DNA from: Clostridiales bacterium | Lineage (GTDB): Bacteria > Bacillota > Clostridia > Mahellales > Mahellaceae | Reading direction: 5' to 3' | Assembly (NCBI GenBank): GCA_030156435.1 | Contig: JASGMM010000001.1 | Span: forward strand, 1-64,000 | DNA: 64,000 nt | Part shown: positions 36,294 through 46,265 of the stretch, piece after piece | How the letters are laid out: each line of letters begins with the position of its first letter | How positions within the stretch are numbered: position 1 is the first letter of the stretch | Translations under genes and position numbers: made by a program | The notes under the pieces: generated by a model | What the model saw: the letters and a program-made list of their open reading frames with translations, nothing else | Told to the model about the DNA's origin: nothing | Databases searched by the model: none

Positions 36294-37415
36294 TTATACC
36301 TCTCTAACCAATTCGCGCTTCTTTGCTACTACAAAAGGCATATCCTTATCGCCTTTTAGCTCTTTGCCAGGTTCTATGTTGACATATTTATCAGCTATTA
36401 TATTGGTGAGTTTACAGCCATCGCCGATTATAGCACCCTGAAATATTATACAATTATTTACCACAGTCCCTTTGCCGACATGCACCTTTCGGAATAATAT
36501 GCTGTTTTTTACAGTGCCCTCTATGATAGAACCGTTGCCTATCATAGAGTTTTTTACCACATTGCCTTCAAGATATTTGGCAGGCACTTCAGTAGTAGTC
36601 TTGGTATAAATGGGCCGCTCATCCAAAAACAGTTGTTTATATACGCGTGGATTTAGCAGCTCCATACTGGCCTTATAATAAGCATGCAGCGAATTTATAC
36701 ACCTGAGATATCCATTATACCCAAAAGCCCTTACCTTATAGCGATCCAACGAGCTGTATATAGCGTTCTTTATTTTCCTAAAGCGCCCACTGGTTACGCA
36801 TTCGGTAAGTATTTCTATAAAGGTAGATTTCCTCATTAAATACATTTCCATGCAGATATCCGCTTCGTTATCCTTGCCGATGTTTCTACCCACACCTTCA
36901 ATGCGCCCATCCTCGCCTATGTCAAGCGTCTCACACAGAAAGAAATTATCCTGAGCATCATCGACGTGCTTATACACTATAGTTATATCATTGCCTGATC
37001 GCTTGTGAAAATCCATCACCTCATTGAAGTCTATATTGCACACCATATACGACGACGTCAGCAGAAGATACTCTTGAGCCGAACGCTCGAAATACTCTAT
37101 ATTATTGGCAAAGCTGTATACATCATCAACGCGTGGCTCCAGTGTACTGAAGTTGAATACGCGTATACCCTCTACCCTGCGGTTTAAATCCCATGGTCGG
37201 CCATCCCCAATATGATCGGTCAATGAGCGGCACTGCATCTTGGAAAATATACCGACATTCTCCACTCCAGCATTGCTCAAACTCGATAATATAAAGTCTA
37301 TCACTCTATACCTGCCGGCTATGGGGACAGAAGCCAACAGCCTGTTTCGTGTAAGCTCCTGTATCATGTCCTCATTCTCGTCCAGATTTATAACGCCCAT
37401 GCAATTTTTCAACAT
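36294..37415 (-). CDS. glgD: Glucose-1-phosphate adenylyltransferase regulatory subunit GlgD
   Basis: GlgC-like subunit without full catalytic motifs that activates GlgC in Gram-positive bacteria. 373 aa, normal for GlgD. The N-terminus MGVINLDENEDMIQELTRNR lacks the glycine-rich GGxGxRL loop that GlgC has, the standard GlgD signature. The C-terminal left-handed beta-helix hexapeptide repeats (about 280-360) are present. It lies between glgC (14 bp) and glgB (2 bp) in the glycogen operon. Confidence 0.95.
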   Translation of the reverse strand: MLKNCMGVINLDENEDMIQELTRNRLLASVPIAGRYRVIDFILSSLSNAGVENVGIFSKMQCRSLTDHIGDGRPWDLNRRVEGIRVFNFSTLEPRVDDVYSFANNIEYFERSAQEYLLLTSSYMVCNIDFNEVMDFHKRSGNDITIVYKHVDDAQDNFFLCETLDIGEDGRIEGVGRNIGKDNEADICMEMYLMRKSTFIEILTECVTSGRFRKIKNAIYSSLDRYKVRAFGYNGYLRCINSLHAYYKASMELLNPRVYKQLFLDERPIYTKTTTEVPAKYLEGNVVKNSMIGNGSIIEGTVKNSILFRKVHVGKGTVVNNCIIFQGAIIGDGCKLTNIIADKYVNIEPGKELKGDKDMPFVVAKKRELVREV

Positions 37416-37429
37416 ACTCAGTCCCCTTT

Positions 37430-38575
37430 CTAATTAGCTACCATACCGGTCTTTATCTCTTCATAAAGGCCTATGGCGGTAACATTTCTGCCGTCACCAA
37501 CGACGCTGTTTTTGCGTATTATAGCATTACTTCCTACTATCGCTTTATTTACTATAGCGTTTTCACCTATATATACGTCGGGCATTATAACCGAATCTAT
37601 TATCTTGGCATTTCTTTCTACTTTAACATTTGTAGATAACACCGAATGTATAACTTCGCCGTGTATCTCGCATCCGTCAACCACTATGGAATTCTGGACT
37701 TTAGCAGCGTTGCCTATATACTGAGCCGGCATGGCTTGTGCCAACGAATAGACGCGCCATGTAGGATCACCTATATTAAGATCATCATTTTCACTTAAAA
37801 GATCCATGTTAGCTTCCCAAAGGCTTTCCACTGTCCCCACGTCTTTCCAGTAACCTTTAAACGGGTAAGCATACAATCTCTCACCGCGCTCCAGGATAGC
37901 CGGTATAACGTTTTTACCGAAGTCATGAACAGATTCAGGATTATTAGCATCTTCTATCAAGGCTTCTTTGAGCAATTGCCAGTCAAACACATATATGCCC
38001 ATAGACGCCTTGGTGCTCTTGGGGTGTCGAGGCTTTTCTTCAAACTCGTATATAGAAAGGTCGTCATTGGTATTCATGATGCCGAATCTTGAGGCCTCGC
38101 TGAGAGGGACATCGGTAACAGCTATGGTGCATCGTGCCCCTTTATCCTTATGAAATGCTATCATCTTATTATAGTTCATCTTATAGATATGGTCTCCCGA
38201 TAGCACCAACACTAGATTCGGTTCATACGCATCTATAAAGGGAATGTTCTGGTATACGGCATCGGCTGTGCCCTGATACCAATTGGCCCCCGAGGCCTTC
38301 TGATGCGGCGGCAATATGAATACCCCGCCATTCAGCCTGTCCAAATCCCAGGGACTACCTACCCCTATATGCGTGTGGAGTTCCATAGGCATATATTGGG
38401 TCAGTACCCCCACAGTGTATATGCCGGAATTGGAGCAGTTGCTCAGCGTAAAATCAATTATCCTATACCTGCCGCCAAATGGCACGGCCGGTTTAGCTAA
38501 ATTTTGAGTTAGAACACCCAGCCTCGAACCTTGACCTCCGGCCAATATCATCGCTACTACTTCCCTTTTTCTCAT
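37430..38575 (-). CDS. glgC: Glucose-1-phosphate adenylyltransferase GlgC
   Basis: Makes ADP-glucose from glucose-1-phosphate and ATP, the committed step of glycogen synthesis. The 381-aa protein has the catalytic loop [12 protein letters not shown] (residues 11-22), [16 protein letters not shown] and [14 protein letters not shown]-terminal beta-helix follows. ATG 38575 is preferred over GTG 38584 because AAAGGGG lies 8 bases upstream. Partner of GlgD in a mixed enzyme. Confidence 0.97.
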   Translation of the reverse strand: MRKREVVAMILAGGQGSRLGVLTQNLAKPAVPFGGRYRIIDFTLSNCSNSGIYTVGVLTQYMPMELHTHIGVGSPWDLDRLNGGVFILPPHQKASGANWYQGTADAVYQNIPFIDAYEPNLVLVLSGDHIYKMNYNKMIAFHKDKGARCTIAVTDVPLSEASRFGIMNTNDDLSIYEFEEKPRHPKSTKASMGIYVFDWQLLKEALIEDANNPESVHDFGKNVIPAILERGERLYAYPFKGYWKDVGTVESLWEANMDLLSENDDLNIGDPTWRVYSLAQAMPAQYIGNAAKVQNSIVVDGCEIHGEVIHSVLSTNVKVERNAKIIDSVIMPDVYIGENAIVNKAIVGSNAIIRKNSVVGDGRNVTAIGLYEEIKTGMVAN

Positions 38576-38588
38576 AACGCGCACCCCT

Positions 38589-40364
38589 TTACATGAATAT
38601 TTTAAAATCTAATGCGTTTATATCTATGCTAACCCCTTGTGTAGGAACGTCTACAGATACAGCCCTCTCAACATTCCTGTTTATAAACACAAAGGCTTTG
38701 CTCCCTTCATATGACCTCTCATAGCATAACACATCTCTGCCGGATGGATGAAATTTAAAATCCCCTTTATCAAATATATCGGTATTTCTTAAATCGGACA
38801 TTCGCTTGTAAAAGGCTAAAATATCATCGTTCTCTCTACCCCATGGATATGTTCTCCTATTATCCGGATCTGTGCCCCCTTTGATGCCGACTTCATCACC
38901 ATAGTATATAAGCGGCACGCCAGGAAACGTCATCTGTATAACCACAGCCAGCTTGGCATACTTATATGCGTTTTCCCCCTTATCTTCGAAAACAGTAAAT
39001 ATCCTTTCGGTATCGTGCGTGCCCAGCACATTCAATGCCGCACAAAAGGTCTCGCGCGGATAATTTTCGTACAAGCTCATCATGCGCCTTGTAAATCCTG
39101 CAGAGTCTATATCACCTCTTAAAAAGCCTATAACCGCATTCCTAAACGGATAATTGGTCACTGAATCCAATTCGTTCCCAAAAAGATATCTCCGCCTTCT
39201 GGAGTAACTCACTTTATTTGATGCATCTTCCCACACCTCTCCTATAAGCACGCTGTCTTTATTCACTTGTTTCATTTCGGCCTTAAAGGCTTCTATAAAT
39301 TCATCGGGCAGCTCATCTGCCACATCCAGCCTCCAGCCGTACGCTCCCGCATTCATCCAATGTTTTAATACCGAGTCACCGTCGTATATTATAAAATTCT
39401 GGTAACTAGGAGCGAGTTCATTAACGTTCGGAAGATTTTTTATATTCCACCAACATTCATACTCATAAGGGTATTGTGTGAACCGGTACCAGCTATAATA
39501 AGGAGATTCTTTGGACTGATACGCCCCAATGCTGTCATATCGTCCAAATTTATTGAAATATATGCTGTCAGCCCCGGTATGGCTGAACACACCGTCCAAT
39601 ATTATTTTTATGCCTCTCTTGCCCGCTTCTATGCATAGTTTTTTGAACAAGCTTTCATCGCCATACATAGGGTCTATTTTTTTATAGTCCCCTGTATCAT
39701 ATTTATGATTGCTGCTGGCCTCAAAAATAGGGTTTAGGTATATGGCCGTAACATTTAACGATTTAAGATAATCCAGTTTTGCCATAACGCCCTTCAGATT
39801 GCCGCCGAAGAACTCCCAGCGTTCTATATCATCCTCTTTATTTCTTATATACATCGGGTCATCGTCCCAGCATCCATATATAAAACTGTTTTGCTTGGGA
39901 TTTGATACTTTGCCATCCTCATTGCCGTTCAAAAACCTATCAACGAATATCTGATAGACTATACCCTCCTTAAACCATTGTGGTACGGTAAAGCCTTTAT
40001 AGACCGTGATTTGATAAGGCGGAGGTACCGCATCGTACAGCTTGCCCGTACCTCCCATACCGTCCTGTTGGCACCCATAATAGAGCACATTTTGCCCTGC
40101 ATACAGTATAAAATAATAATTTATAAGGCCGGTATATTCATCGCCTATATCTACCCTTCCTTCAAAAGCGTGACCTTCTGCCCCGGCAGCCTTCGTCATA
40201 GATAAGATTTGTTCGCTGCCGTCGAAAAACTTCAGTGCTAATTCAGCGTTTTCGATACCACCCGCTTTAATCCTCAATGTCACTGTACTGCCGCTTTTAA
40301 CCGCCCCAAACGGCGTACGATAAAATGTATCATGCGAATCATGTTTGGCGTAAACCTCTATCAT
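38589..40364 (-). CDS. GH13 alpha-amylase family enzyme (neopullulanase/cyclomaltodextrinase type)
   Basis: 591-aa cytoplasmic glycoside hydrolase of the GH13_20-like type, acting on maltodextrins or branched oligosaccharides. An N-terminal beta domain (about 1-120) precedes the barrel. The catalytic nucleophile is in [10 protein letters not shown], the acid Glu in LIGEVWEDA and the third Asp in [11 protein letters not shown] small C-terminal beta domain follows. No signal peptide, so it works inside the cell on glycogen-derived chains, consistent with its place 12 bp from glgP and 13 bp from glgC. Confidence 0.92.
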   Translation of the reverse strand: MIEVYAKHDSHDTFYRTPFGAVKSGSTVTLRIKAGGIENAELALKFFDGSEQILSMTKAAGAEGHAFEGRVDIGDEYTGLINYYFILYAGQNVLYYGCQQDGMGGTGKLYDAVPPPYQITVYKGFTVPQWFKEGIVYQIFVDRFLNGNEDGKVSNPKQNSFIYGCWDDDPMYIRNKEDDIERWEFFGGNLKGVMAKLDYLKSLNVTAIYLNPIFEASSNHKYDTGDYKKIDPMYGDESLFKKLCIEAGKRGIKIILDGVFSHTGADSIYFNKFGRYDSIGAYQSKESPYYSWYRFTQYPYEYECWWNIKNLPNVNELAPSYQNFIIYDGDSVLKHWMNAGAYGWRLDVADELPDEFIEAFKAEMKQVNKDSVLIGEVWEDASNKVSYSRRRRYLFGNELDSVTNYPFRNAVIGFLRGDIDSAGFTRRMMSLYENYPRETFCAALNVLGTHDTERIFTVFEDKGENAYKYAKLAVVIQMTFPGVPLIYYGDEVGIKGGTDPDNRRTYPWGRENDDILAFYKRMSDLRNTDIFDKGDFKFHPSGRDVLCYERSYEGSKAFVFINRNVERAVSVDVPTQGVSIDINALDFKIFM

Positions 40365-40376
40365 AAAGCCCCTTCT

Positions 40377-42815
40377 TTATAGATTTTTGTATAAATAATC
40401 TGATCCCCATATGCCTACGGCATATTCCTCAATGGTCCTGTCGCTAGAAAATATGCCAGAATGGGCTATATTTACTATAGCCATCTTATTCCATTTAATG
40501 CGATCCTCGAACATTTCATCCACCCTAGCCTGTGCTTCCAAGTACGGCACGAAATCCTTTAGCACGAAGAATTCATCGTTATATGTCGTCAAACTATCAT
40601 ATACGGCACGGAATTTATCCTTATCTTTAGAATATTTGCCGTTTATAAGGTCATCCAGCACGCGTTTTAACGCCGGAGCAGCCTCTATTACATCAGCCGC
40701 TGAATAACCGCCGTTTCGATAATAATTCAGCACCTCTTTGCTGGTCAGGCCAAATATGACTATATTATCATCGCCTACCTCATCGCGTATTTCTATATTA
40801 GCCCCATCCAACGTTGCAATGGTTATGGCACCGTTCATCATAAACTTCATATTACTGGTACCCGATGCTTCTTTGGTGGTAGTGGATATCTGTTCGCTGA
40901 GGTCGGATGCCGGTATTATAACCTCAGCCAGCGATACTCGGTAATTTTCCAAAAAAACCACTTTCATGAGGTCGTTGACCCTCGGATCATTGTTTATCTT
41001 ATCAGCTATAGCATTTATCAGCTCTATAATATTTTTTGCCAAATAATAACCGGGTGCTGCCTTACCGGCAAATATGAATGTCCTGGGCACTATATTCACA
41101 TGCGGATTATCCAGCAACCTATTATAGAGGTCCATTATGCGCAGGCAATTCAGCGTTTGCCTTTTATAGGCATGTATGCGCTTTATATGGGAGTCGAACA
41201 TAGAAGACGGGTCGACAGTTATGTCATTGTGTTCTTTTATATAATGAGCCAACCTCTCTTTATTAGCTTTTTTTATACTCTCTAACTCGGCTTGAACAGC
41301 ACCATCATAAGCATATCTCTCAAACCGTTCCAAGTCGATGGGGTGTCTTATCCAACTATCCCCTATAGTTTGCCTTAACAGCGATGCAAGGCCCGGATTA
41401 GCCTTCATAAGCCATCTGCGATGCGTTATACCGTTGGTCTTATTGTTGAACTTTTTGGGATCCAGATAATAAAAATCCGCCATGACCTCTTTCTTAAGTA
41501 TTTCAGTATGCAGCTTAGCCACGCCGTTTACGCTGTGTGAGCCTACCACTGCCAGATGGGCCATGCGCACATAGCCGTCTGCTATTATAGCCATCCTGGC
41601 TATCTTATCCCATTGCCCCGTATAAAGATTCCACAACTGCCTGCAGAATCTCTCATTTATCTCGTTGACTATCATATAAATACGCGGCAACAACTCCTGG
41701 AACATGGATACCGGCCATTTTTCCATAGCTTCGGGCATAATGGTATGGTTGGTAAACGACATGACATCGGTGGTTATACGCCACGCCTCATCCCATCCCA
41801 AACCCTCTTCATCCATCAGTATTCTCATGAGTTCCGGTATAGCAAGGGCCGGATGCGTGTCATTTATATGGACAGCTATACTGTCATCCAATTCCTTTAT
41901 ATTGCCTCCACAAGCTTTAAACTTCTTTATAATGCTCTGTATACCGGCAGATACGAAGAAGTATTGCTGTTTTAACCTCAGTTTCCTGCCTTCATAAAAT
42001 GTGTCATCAGGATAAAGCACCTGGGAAATCGCCTCTACAGAATTCCTATAATCCACAGCTTTTGAATATTCGCCCCTGCTGAACGAGGAAAAGTCAAATT
42101 CATCCACAACAGGCTCGGCGCTCCACAGCCTAAGCGTATTTACAGTGCCATTTTCATAACCCACTATAGGTATGTCATAAGGAACTGCCATAACCGGCTC
42201 ATAATCCCTCTGATAAAATACAAGGCGTCCACCCTGGTTTATCATATCCACATATCCCCCGAATTTAACTATCTCAGCCTCATCGGGTTTTTTTATTTCC
42301 CATACGTTACCGTTTTTCAGCCAATCGTCAGGCGCTTCCACCTGAGCCCCGTCGATTATCTTCTGCTCAAAGAATCCATACTTATATCTTATGCCGCAGC
42401 CATGGCCGTATATATTCAACGATGCCATGGAATCCAGGAAGCACGCGGCCAGCCGACCCAAGCCTCCATTGCCCAAACCTTGATCCTCTTCCAATTCCTC
42501 CAGCTTATCCAGATCTATACCCAATTCAGAAAGCGCCTCTTTACACATATCCCTTATACCTAGGTTGAGAAGTGTAGTTCCTAAAAGTCTGCCCAATAAG
42601 AATTCCATAGAAAAGTAATATACTTGTTTTTGGTGCGAAAATGAGCATTTTTTATTGCTGGCCACCCATAATTTTGCTACATAATCCCTTATTAAGCCGG
42701 CCAGCGCTTCATATTTATCATAATCCGCTCCTTCCGACAATTCTTTACCGTTTATCTCTATAAACTTCTCCTGGTAATCGCTTTTGAATTTATCTTTATT
42801 TATATTTAGTAGCAT
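40377..42815 (-). CDS. glgP: Glycogen/maltodextrin phosphorylase
   Basis: Releases glucose-1-phosphate from glycogen ends using phosphate and PLP. 812 aa, full length for GT35. The PLP-binding lysine lies in EASGTSNMKFMMNGA. The N-terminal segment with YYFSMEFLLGRLLG and QGLGNGGLGRLAACFLDS is typical. Having it in one operon with glgA, glgC and glgB lets synthesis and breakdown be co-expressed, so control must be allosteric. 24 bp from glgA. Confidence 0.97.
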   Translation of the reverse strand: MLLNINKDKFKSDYQEKFIEINGKELSEGADYDKYEALAGLIRDYVAKLWVASNKKCSFSHQKQVYYFSMEFLLGRLLGTTLLNLGIRDMCKEALSELGIDLDKLEELEEDQGLGNGGLGRLAACFLDSMASLNIYGHGCGIRYKYGFFEQKIIDGAQVEAPDDWLKNGNVWEIKKPDEAEIVKFGGYVDMINQGGRLVFYQRDYEPVMAVPYDIPIVGYENGTVNTLRLWSAEPVVDEFDFSSFSRGEYSKAVDYRNSVEAISQVLYPDDTFYEGRKLRLKQQYFFVSAGIQSIIKKFKACGGNIKELDDSIAVHINDTHPALAIPELMRILMDEEGLGWDEAWRITTDVMSFTNHTIMPEAMEKWPVSMFQELLPRIYMIVNEINERFCRQLWNLYTGQWDKIARMAIIADGYVRMAHLAVVGSHSVNGVAKLHTEILKKEVMADFYYLDPKKFNNKTNGITHRRWLMKANPGLASLLRQTIGDSWIRHPIDLERFERYAYDGAVQAELESIKKANKERLAHYIKEHNDITVDPSSMFDSHIKRIHAYKRQTLNCLRIMDLYNRLLDNPHVNIVPRTFIFAGKAAPGYYLAKNIIELINAIADKINNDPRVNDLMKVVFLENYRVSLAEVIIPASDLSEQISTTTKEASGTSNMKFMMNGAITIATLDGANIEIRDEVGDDNIVIFGLTSKEVLNYYRNGGYSAADVIEAAPALKRVLDDLINGKYSKDKDKFRAVYDSLTTYNDEFFVLKDFVPYLEAQARVDEMFEDRIKWNKMAIVNIAHSGIFSSDRTIEEYAVGIWGSDYLYKNL

Positions 42816-42839
42816 ATGATTACCTCACATCTATATCCA

Positions 42840-44267
42840 TTAAGTTATGCTTTTATATAACTCCATGTACTCTCTGGCAGAATTTTGCCAACTATTGTCG
42901 CAATTCATCGCCTGTACAACTATATTATACCATATTTCTTCATCATAACGATAGTATTTCAGCGCCATGTCTAAAATTTTTGTTAAAGTCAGTGGGTCAT
43001 ATGACACAAAGCTAAATCCAGTACCTTCGCCAGTAAATTCATTATAAGGTTTTACGGTATCTTTAAGACCACCCGTTTCATGAACCAGCGGCAGGCTTCC
43101 GTAACGCATGGCTATAAGCTGGCTTAATCCGCACGGCTCGAACAAAGATGGCATAAGGAAGATATCCGATGAGGCATATATCTTATGTGCCAACACATCA
43201 TCGAATAATATATTGGCCGATACCTGCCCTGGATACATGCGCTCAAGGTTTCTGAAAAACCATTCGGCATTATGTTCGCCGGTACCCAGCACCACCAATT
43301 GGATGCCCATTTTAAGCATATCATGTGCTGCCGCCTCTATAAGCCCTACACCCTTCTGCCATGTCAGCCTTGATATCATGCCGATCATCGGCATATGTTC
43401 ATCTATACTCAAACCCAGTTGCTTTTGAAGCTTTAATTTATTTTCTGTCCTTGTTTTGACAGTTTCCACATCATAATTTTTGAATATATATTTATCTACG
43501 GCAGGATCATATATTTCATAGTCTATACCGTTTATTATGCCATGAAGGTGATCGCGGCGACTTCTCAAAAGACCGTCCATGCGCTCTCCATATTGTGGCG
43601 TCTGTATCTCCTCGGCATAGGTTTTGCTTACGGTGGTTATTTCATCGGCAAAGCTTATGCCTCCCTTCATAAAACTGACGGCGCCATAGAATTCCAAAGT
43701 GCCGTTATAATAGAGTTCTTGTCCTAAGCCGAAAAGATCCGATAATATATTGGGATCAAAATTGCCCTGATATGCCAGATTATGTATGGTAAATACCGTC
43801 TTTATATCGCTGTAAAATGGATCATATTGATACTGAATCTTATATAGAACCGGCACCATCGCGGTTTGCCAATCATTGCAATGTATAATATCGGCCTTCC
43901 AGTGTATTTCTTTAAGCAGCATCAACACCGCGCGATCAAAAAATGCAAACCGCTCGGCTTCATCGTCATATCCGTAGCATCCGTCTCTCAAGAAATAATA
44001 CTCATTGTCGATAAGGTAATATGTCACGCCGTCGACGTTATATTCAAAGATACCGCAATATTGATTGCGCCAGCCCACCGGTACCATAAACCATTTTACG
44101 AAATTGAGGTCTTCCGCCGGCACCTTCATGTTTTTATATTTTGGCATCACCACTCTAACATCCACGTCCATGCGCTTGAGGTATTTGGGCAATGCGTATG
44201 AAACATCGGCAAGACCTCCTGTTTTTATGAATGGCTCAGCCTCAGATGTTGCAAATAAGACGTTCAT
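42840..44267 (-). CDS. glgA: Glycogen synthase (ADP-glucose type)
   Basis: Transfers glucose from ADP-glucose to the growing glycogen chain. The 475-aa protein is a GT5 family enzyme. The N-terminal KTGGLADV motif (residues 16-23) binds ADP-glucose. The C-terminal half has SLFEPCGLSQLIAMRYGSLPLVHETGGLKDTV with the conserved EPCGL and TGGL segments. It follows the VTT protein gene by 32 bp and leads the glycogen genes proper. Confidence 0.97.
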   Translation of the reverse strand: MNVLFATSEAEPFIKTGGLADVSYALPKYLKRMDVDVRVVMPKYKNMKVPAEDLNFVKWFMVPVGWRNQYCGIFEYNVDGVTYYLIDNEYYFLRDGCYGYDDEAERFAFFDRAVLMLLKEIHWKADIIHCNDWQTAMVPVLYKIQYQYDPFYSDIKTVFTIHNLAYQGNFDPNILSDLFGLGQELYYNGTLEFYGAVSFMKGGISFADEITTVSKTYAEEIQTPQYGERMDGLLRSRRDHLHGIINGIDYEIYDPAVDKYIFKNYDVETVKTRTENKLKLQKQLGLSIDEHMPMIGMISRLTWQKGVGLIEAAAHDMLKMGIQLVVLGTGEHNAEWFFRNLERMYPGQVSANILFDDVLAHKIYASSDIFLMPSLFEPCGLSQLIAMRYGSLPLVHETGGLKDTVKPYNEFTGEGTGFSFVSYDPLTLTKILDMALKYYRYDEEIWYNIVVQAMNCDNSWQNSAREYMELYKSIT

Positions 44268-44299
44268 TCTTTATCCCCTTTCTGTTTTTGCGATAGGTT

Positions 44300-44986
44300 T
44301 TATGAATCGCGCAATTTTTTATCGATTTGTTCTAAAATAGCCCTGCCTTTAAATATACCTAAAAGAAAGAGACTCGCCGCTATGACAGCAATACCAGCTA
44401 ACAGCCAGTAATTTCTCTCGACTATATTAGAACCCCAATAGGCTGAAATCAGTATACCGGGTAGCCTGGCTATAAACGTTATAATAAAGAAATTACGGAA
44501 CCGTATAGGCGAAAGACCCGCTGCATAAGCCAGCACGTCCTTCGGCAAACCGGGTATAAGAAATATAAGAAATAATAAGGCCTCGCCCTTAGGCTGGTTT
44601 ATAAAATCATCGAATTTATGAACCCTCTCGCACCCTATAATACTCTCTATAGCTCTACGCCCAAGCAATCTGGCCAACCCAAAACATATGAGCGAGCCTA
44701 TTGTTATTCCTATGGATGACAAAAGCGTACCCAAGAGCGTCCCATATAAATAGCCTCCTGCTATCTGAACCACTTCTCCGGGTACTATAAATACTATGAC
44801 CTGCAATACCTGTACTATGATAAACACTGCAAATCCCATGCTGCCGTAGCCCTGTATCCACAGGCGAAATCTATCGGCATCGCGTACCAATTCGATAAAG
44901 GGCTGAGCAAGGAATATCATAGCGATGATGATGGCAACAATAAGTAAGATAAACGGCAGTATCTGCCGAAATGTATTTTTCTTCAT
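44300..44986 (-). CDS. TVP38/TMEM64 (VTT domain) family membrane protein
   Basis: 228-aa protein with five or six hydrophobic segments. The VTT core reads FIVPGEVVQIAGGYLYGTLLGTLLSSIGITIGSLICFGLARLLGR and is followed by LLFLIFLIPGLPKDVLAYAAGLSPI. DedA-like VTT proteins act in lipid or small-molecule transport across membranes, but the substrate is generally unknown. It shares a 4-bp overlap with the glutamine amidotransferase gene upstream and precedes glgA. The link to glycogen is positional only. Confidence 0.88.
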   Translation of the reverse strand: MKKNTFRQILPFILLIVAIIIAMIFLAQPFIELVRDADRFRLWIQGYGSMGFAVFIIVQVLQVIVFIVPGEVVQIAGGYLYGTLLGTLLSSIGITIGSLICFGLARLLGRRAIESIIGCERVHKFDDFINQPKGEALLFLIFLIPGLPKDVLAYAAGLSPIRFRNFFIITFIARLPGILISAYWGSNIVERNYWLLAGIAVIAASLFLLGIFKGRAILEQIDKKLRDS

Positions 44987-45564
44987 CGTTTAAGCGATTT
45001 AACCATACCTATAAAATTACTTAAAAGCTCTCGACCCTGATGGGTCAATATAGCTTCCGGATGAAACTGTACCCCTTCTATAATATAATTTTTATGCCTT
45101 ATACCCATAATCTCTCCATCTTCTGTAGTAGCCGTAATCTCGATATCATCCGGTATGCTGTTTGGTTCCAGCACCAGCGAATGATAGCGACAAACACGGA
45201 GCGGGTTATCAATGCCTTTATATATAGTCCGTCCATCATGTTGCATAAAAGATATTTTGCCGTGCACTGGTTGGGCCGCTTTAACCACCCTTGCCCCAAA
45301 TACCTGTCCTATAGCTTGATGCCCCAGACATACACCTAACATAGGTATCCGCCCAGCAAACCGCCTTATAGCATCCATAGTTACACCTGCCTTGTCAGGT
45401 GTGCAAGGCCCAGGCGATATAACCAACATATCGGGTTGCATCTGTTCTATTTCATCCAATTTTATGGCGTCATTTCTATATACTTTTACATCCTGCCCCA
45501 ATTCTCCGAAATATTGTACCAGGTTATAAGTAAAAGAATCGTAGTTATCGATCATCAACAACAT
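44983..45564 (-). CDS. pabA: Glutamine amidotransferase of aminodeoxychorismate/anthranilate synthase (PabA/TrpG)
   Basis: Supplies ammonia from glutamine for chorismate amination in folate or tryptophan synthesis. The 193-aa class I amidotransferase has C79 in GVCLGHQAIG and the His/Glu pair in GVQFHPEAIL. MLLMIDNYDSFTYNL is the family's standard start. No pabB/trpE partner is adjacent, so whether it serves folate or tryptophan cannot be decided; such proteins are often shared. First gene of the run leading into the glycogen operon, with GAGGAGA before the ATG. Confidence 0.93.
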   Translation of the reverse strand: MLLMIDNYDSFTYNLVQYFGELGQDVKVYRNDAIKLDEIEQMQPDMLVISPGPCTPDKAGVTMDAIRRFAGRIPMLGVCLGHQAIGQVFGARVVKAAQPVHGKISFMQHDGRTIYKGIDNPLRVCRYHSLVLEPNSIPDDIEITATTEDGEIMGIRHKNYIIEGVQFHPEAILTHQGRELLSNFIGMVKSLKR

Positions 45565-45604
45565 AGCTAATCTCCTCTCCTCTCATCTCGTCTATTATGC
45601 ATTT

Positions 45605-45633
45605 ATTCTAACATTTTTTACGAACGAGCGCAA
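45605..45633 (-). promoter_or_regulatory. Probable promoter of the pabA-VTT-glycogen gene run
   Basis: TTGCGC (45628-45633), 17-bp spacer, TAGAAT (45605-45610) on the minus strand, 41 bases before the pabA start. It borders the MITE-like element at 45641. Confidence 0.4.
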
Positions 45634-45640
45634 CAATTCA

Positions 45641-45889
45641 AAACATATGTTCTTTGATTCGTAATATAGCAAATTCAGCGCGTGCAATGATATAAAGTCT
45701 GCGCTCGCTACAGGCTTGACATATATACTTCGCTACGGCTGTGAAGCTGGACCACTACGCAATCAAAGATTGTTGTGGTCCTACGCTTCAAAAGCCCGAT
45801 CAGCATATATGTCAAGCCTCATGCCACGTAATGATTGCTTACTTACAACTCGTTTCAGTCACATATTACTAATCGCAAAACATATGTTT
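45641..45889. mobile_element. 249-bp MITE-like nested inverted-repeat element
   Basis: Terminal inverted repeats of 28 bp (45641-45668 and 45862-45889; 23 of 28 matching, beginning AAACATATGTT) enclose further nested arms. A perfect 15-bp pair (AGGCTTGACATATAT, 45712-45726, with 45805-45819) surrounds a central hairpin with TGAAGC/GCTTCA, GGACCAC/GTGGTCC and CAATC/GATTG around an AAA loop (45742-45790). There is no coding frame of note. No clear target duplication is visible at the ends. It could be a non-autonomous transposable element or a structured RNA. It fills most of the 370-bp gap between pabA and the ferritin gene. Confidence 0.6.
45677..45697. repeat. Short dispersed repeat, copy 1
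   Basis: AGCGCGTGCAATGATATAAAG is 21 bases; copy 2 at 47167 is identical, and similarity continues for ~12 more bases (GTCTGCGCTCGCT against GCCTACGCCCGCT). Copy 1 lies inside the MITE-like element. The two copies are in the same orientation and bracket the encapsulin and cargo genes. Confidence 0.75.
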
Positions 45890-45895
45890 ATATAT

Positions 45896-45931
45896 AAAAG
45901 GAGAGAACGACTTAGACCGCTCTCTCCTTTT
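45896..45931 (-). terminator. Terminator after the encapsulated ferritin gene
   Basis: AAAAGGAGAG / CTCTCCTTTT stem within a larger GAGAG-rich hairpin, immediately after the stop codon. The minus strand continues TTTTATATATA. T-runs on both sides make it potentially bidirectional. Confidence 0.8.
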
Positions 45932-45934
45932 TCA

Positions 45935-46264
45935 TCATACATTACCTACCGTAAATCCGCCGGACGAGGCTTTAGAAGCTGCTTCATTCTCAAAATGATC
46001 CTCTTCAAATTTTTGATTTTGAACCGGATCAAATCTCTGAAGCAGATGCGTCAATTCAGCAATATGCTCCTTTTCTTCGTCCCTTATATGAGCAAGGATT
46101 TCTTTTATTTCCGGGATATCTATAGAATCGATGTGATACTGATAATTGTTTGTAGCATCTATTTCCCCGGCTATGTCTTCCCTGAGCCATATCAAGAACT
46201 GCTCTAGGCCTTCCGTCTTATATCTGTTACCATTGTTAGAAGCAGAACCATTTCCATATGCCAT
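45935..46264 (-). CDS. Encapsulated ferritin-like protein (EncFtn cargo)
   Basis: 109-aa two-helix ferritin that oxidises Fe(II) and loads iron into an encapsulin shell. The iron-site residues of the family are present at the expected spacing: E34, E64 and H67 (in RDEEKEHI). The block EIKEILAHIRDEEKEHIAEL closely follows known EncFtn proteins. After a flexible Ser/Ala-rich linker, the C-terminal GGFTVGNV matches the encapsulin cargo-loading peptide pattern. The N-terminal Gly/Asn/Ser tail is disordered. It starts 1 base after the shell gene stop with AAGGAGGTG, so the two are co-translated. Confidence 0.93.
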   Translation of the reverse strand: MAYGNGSASNNGNRYKTEGLEQFLIWLREDIAGEIDATNNYQYHIDSIDIPEIKEILAHIRDEEKEHIAELTHLLQRFDPVQNQKFEEDHFENEAASKASSGGFTVGNV

Positions 46265-46265
46265 A

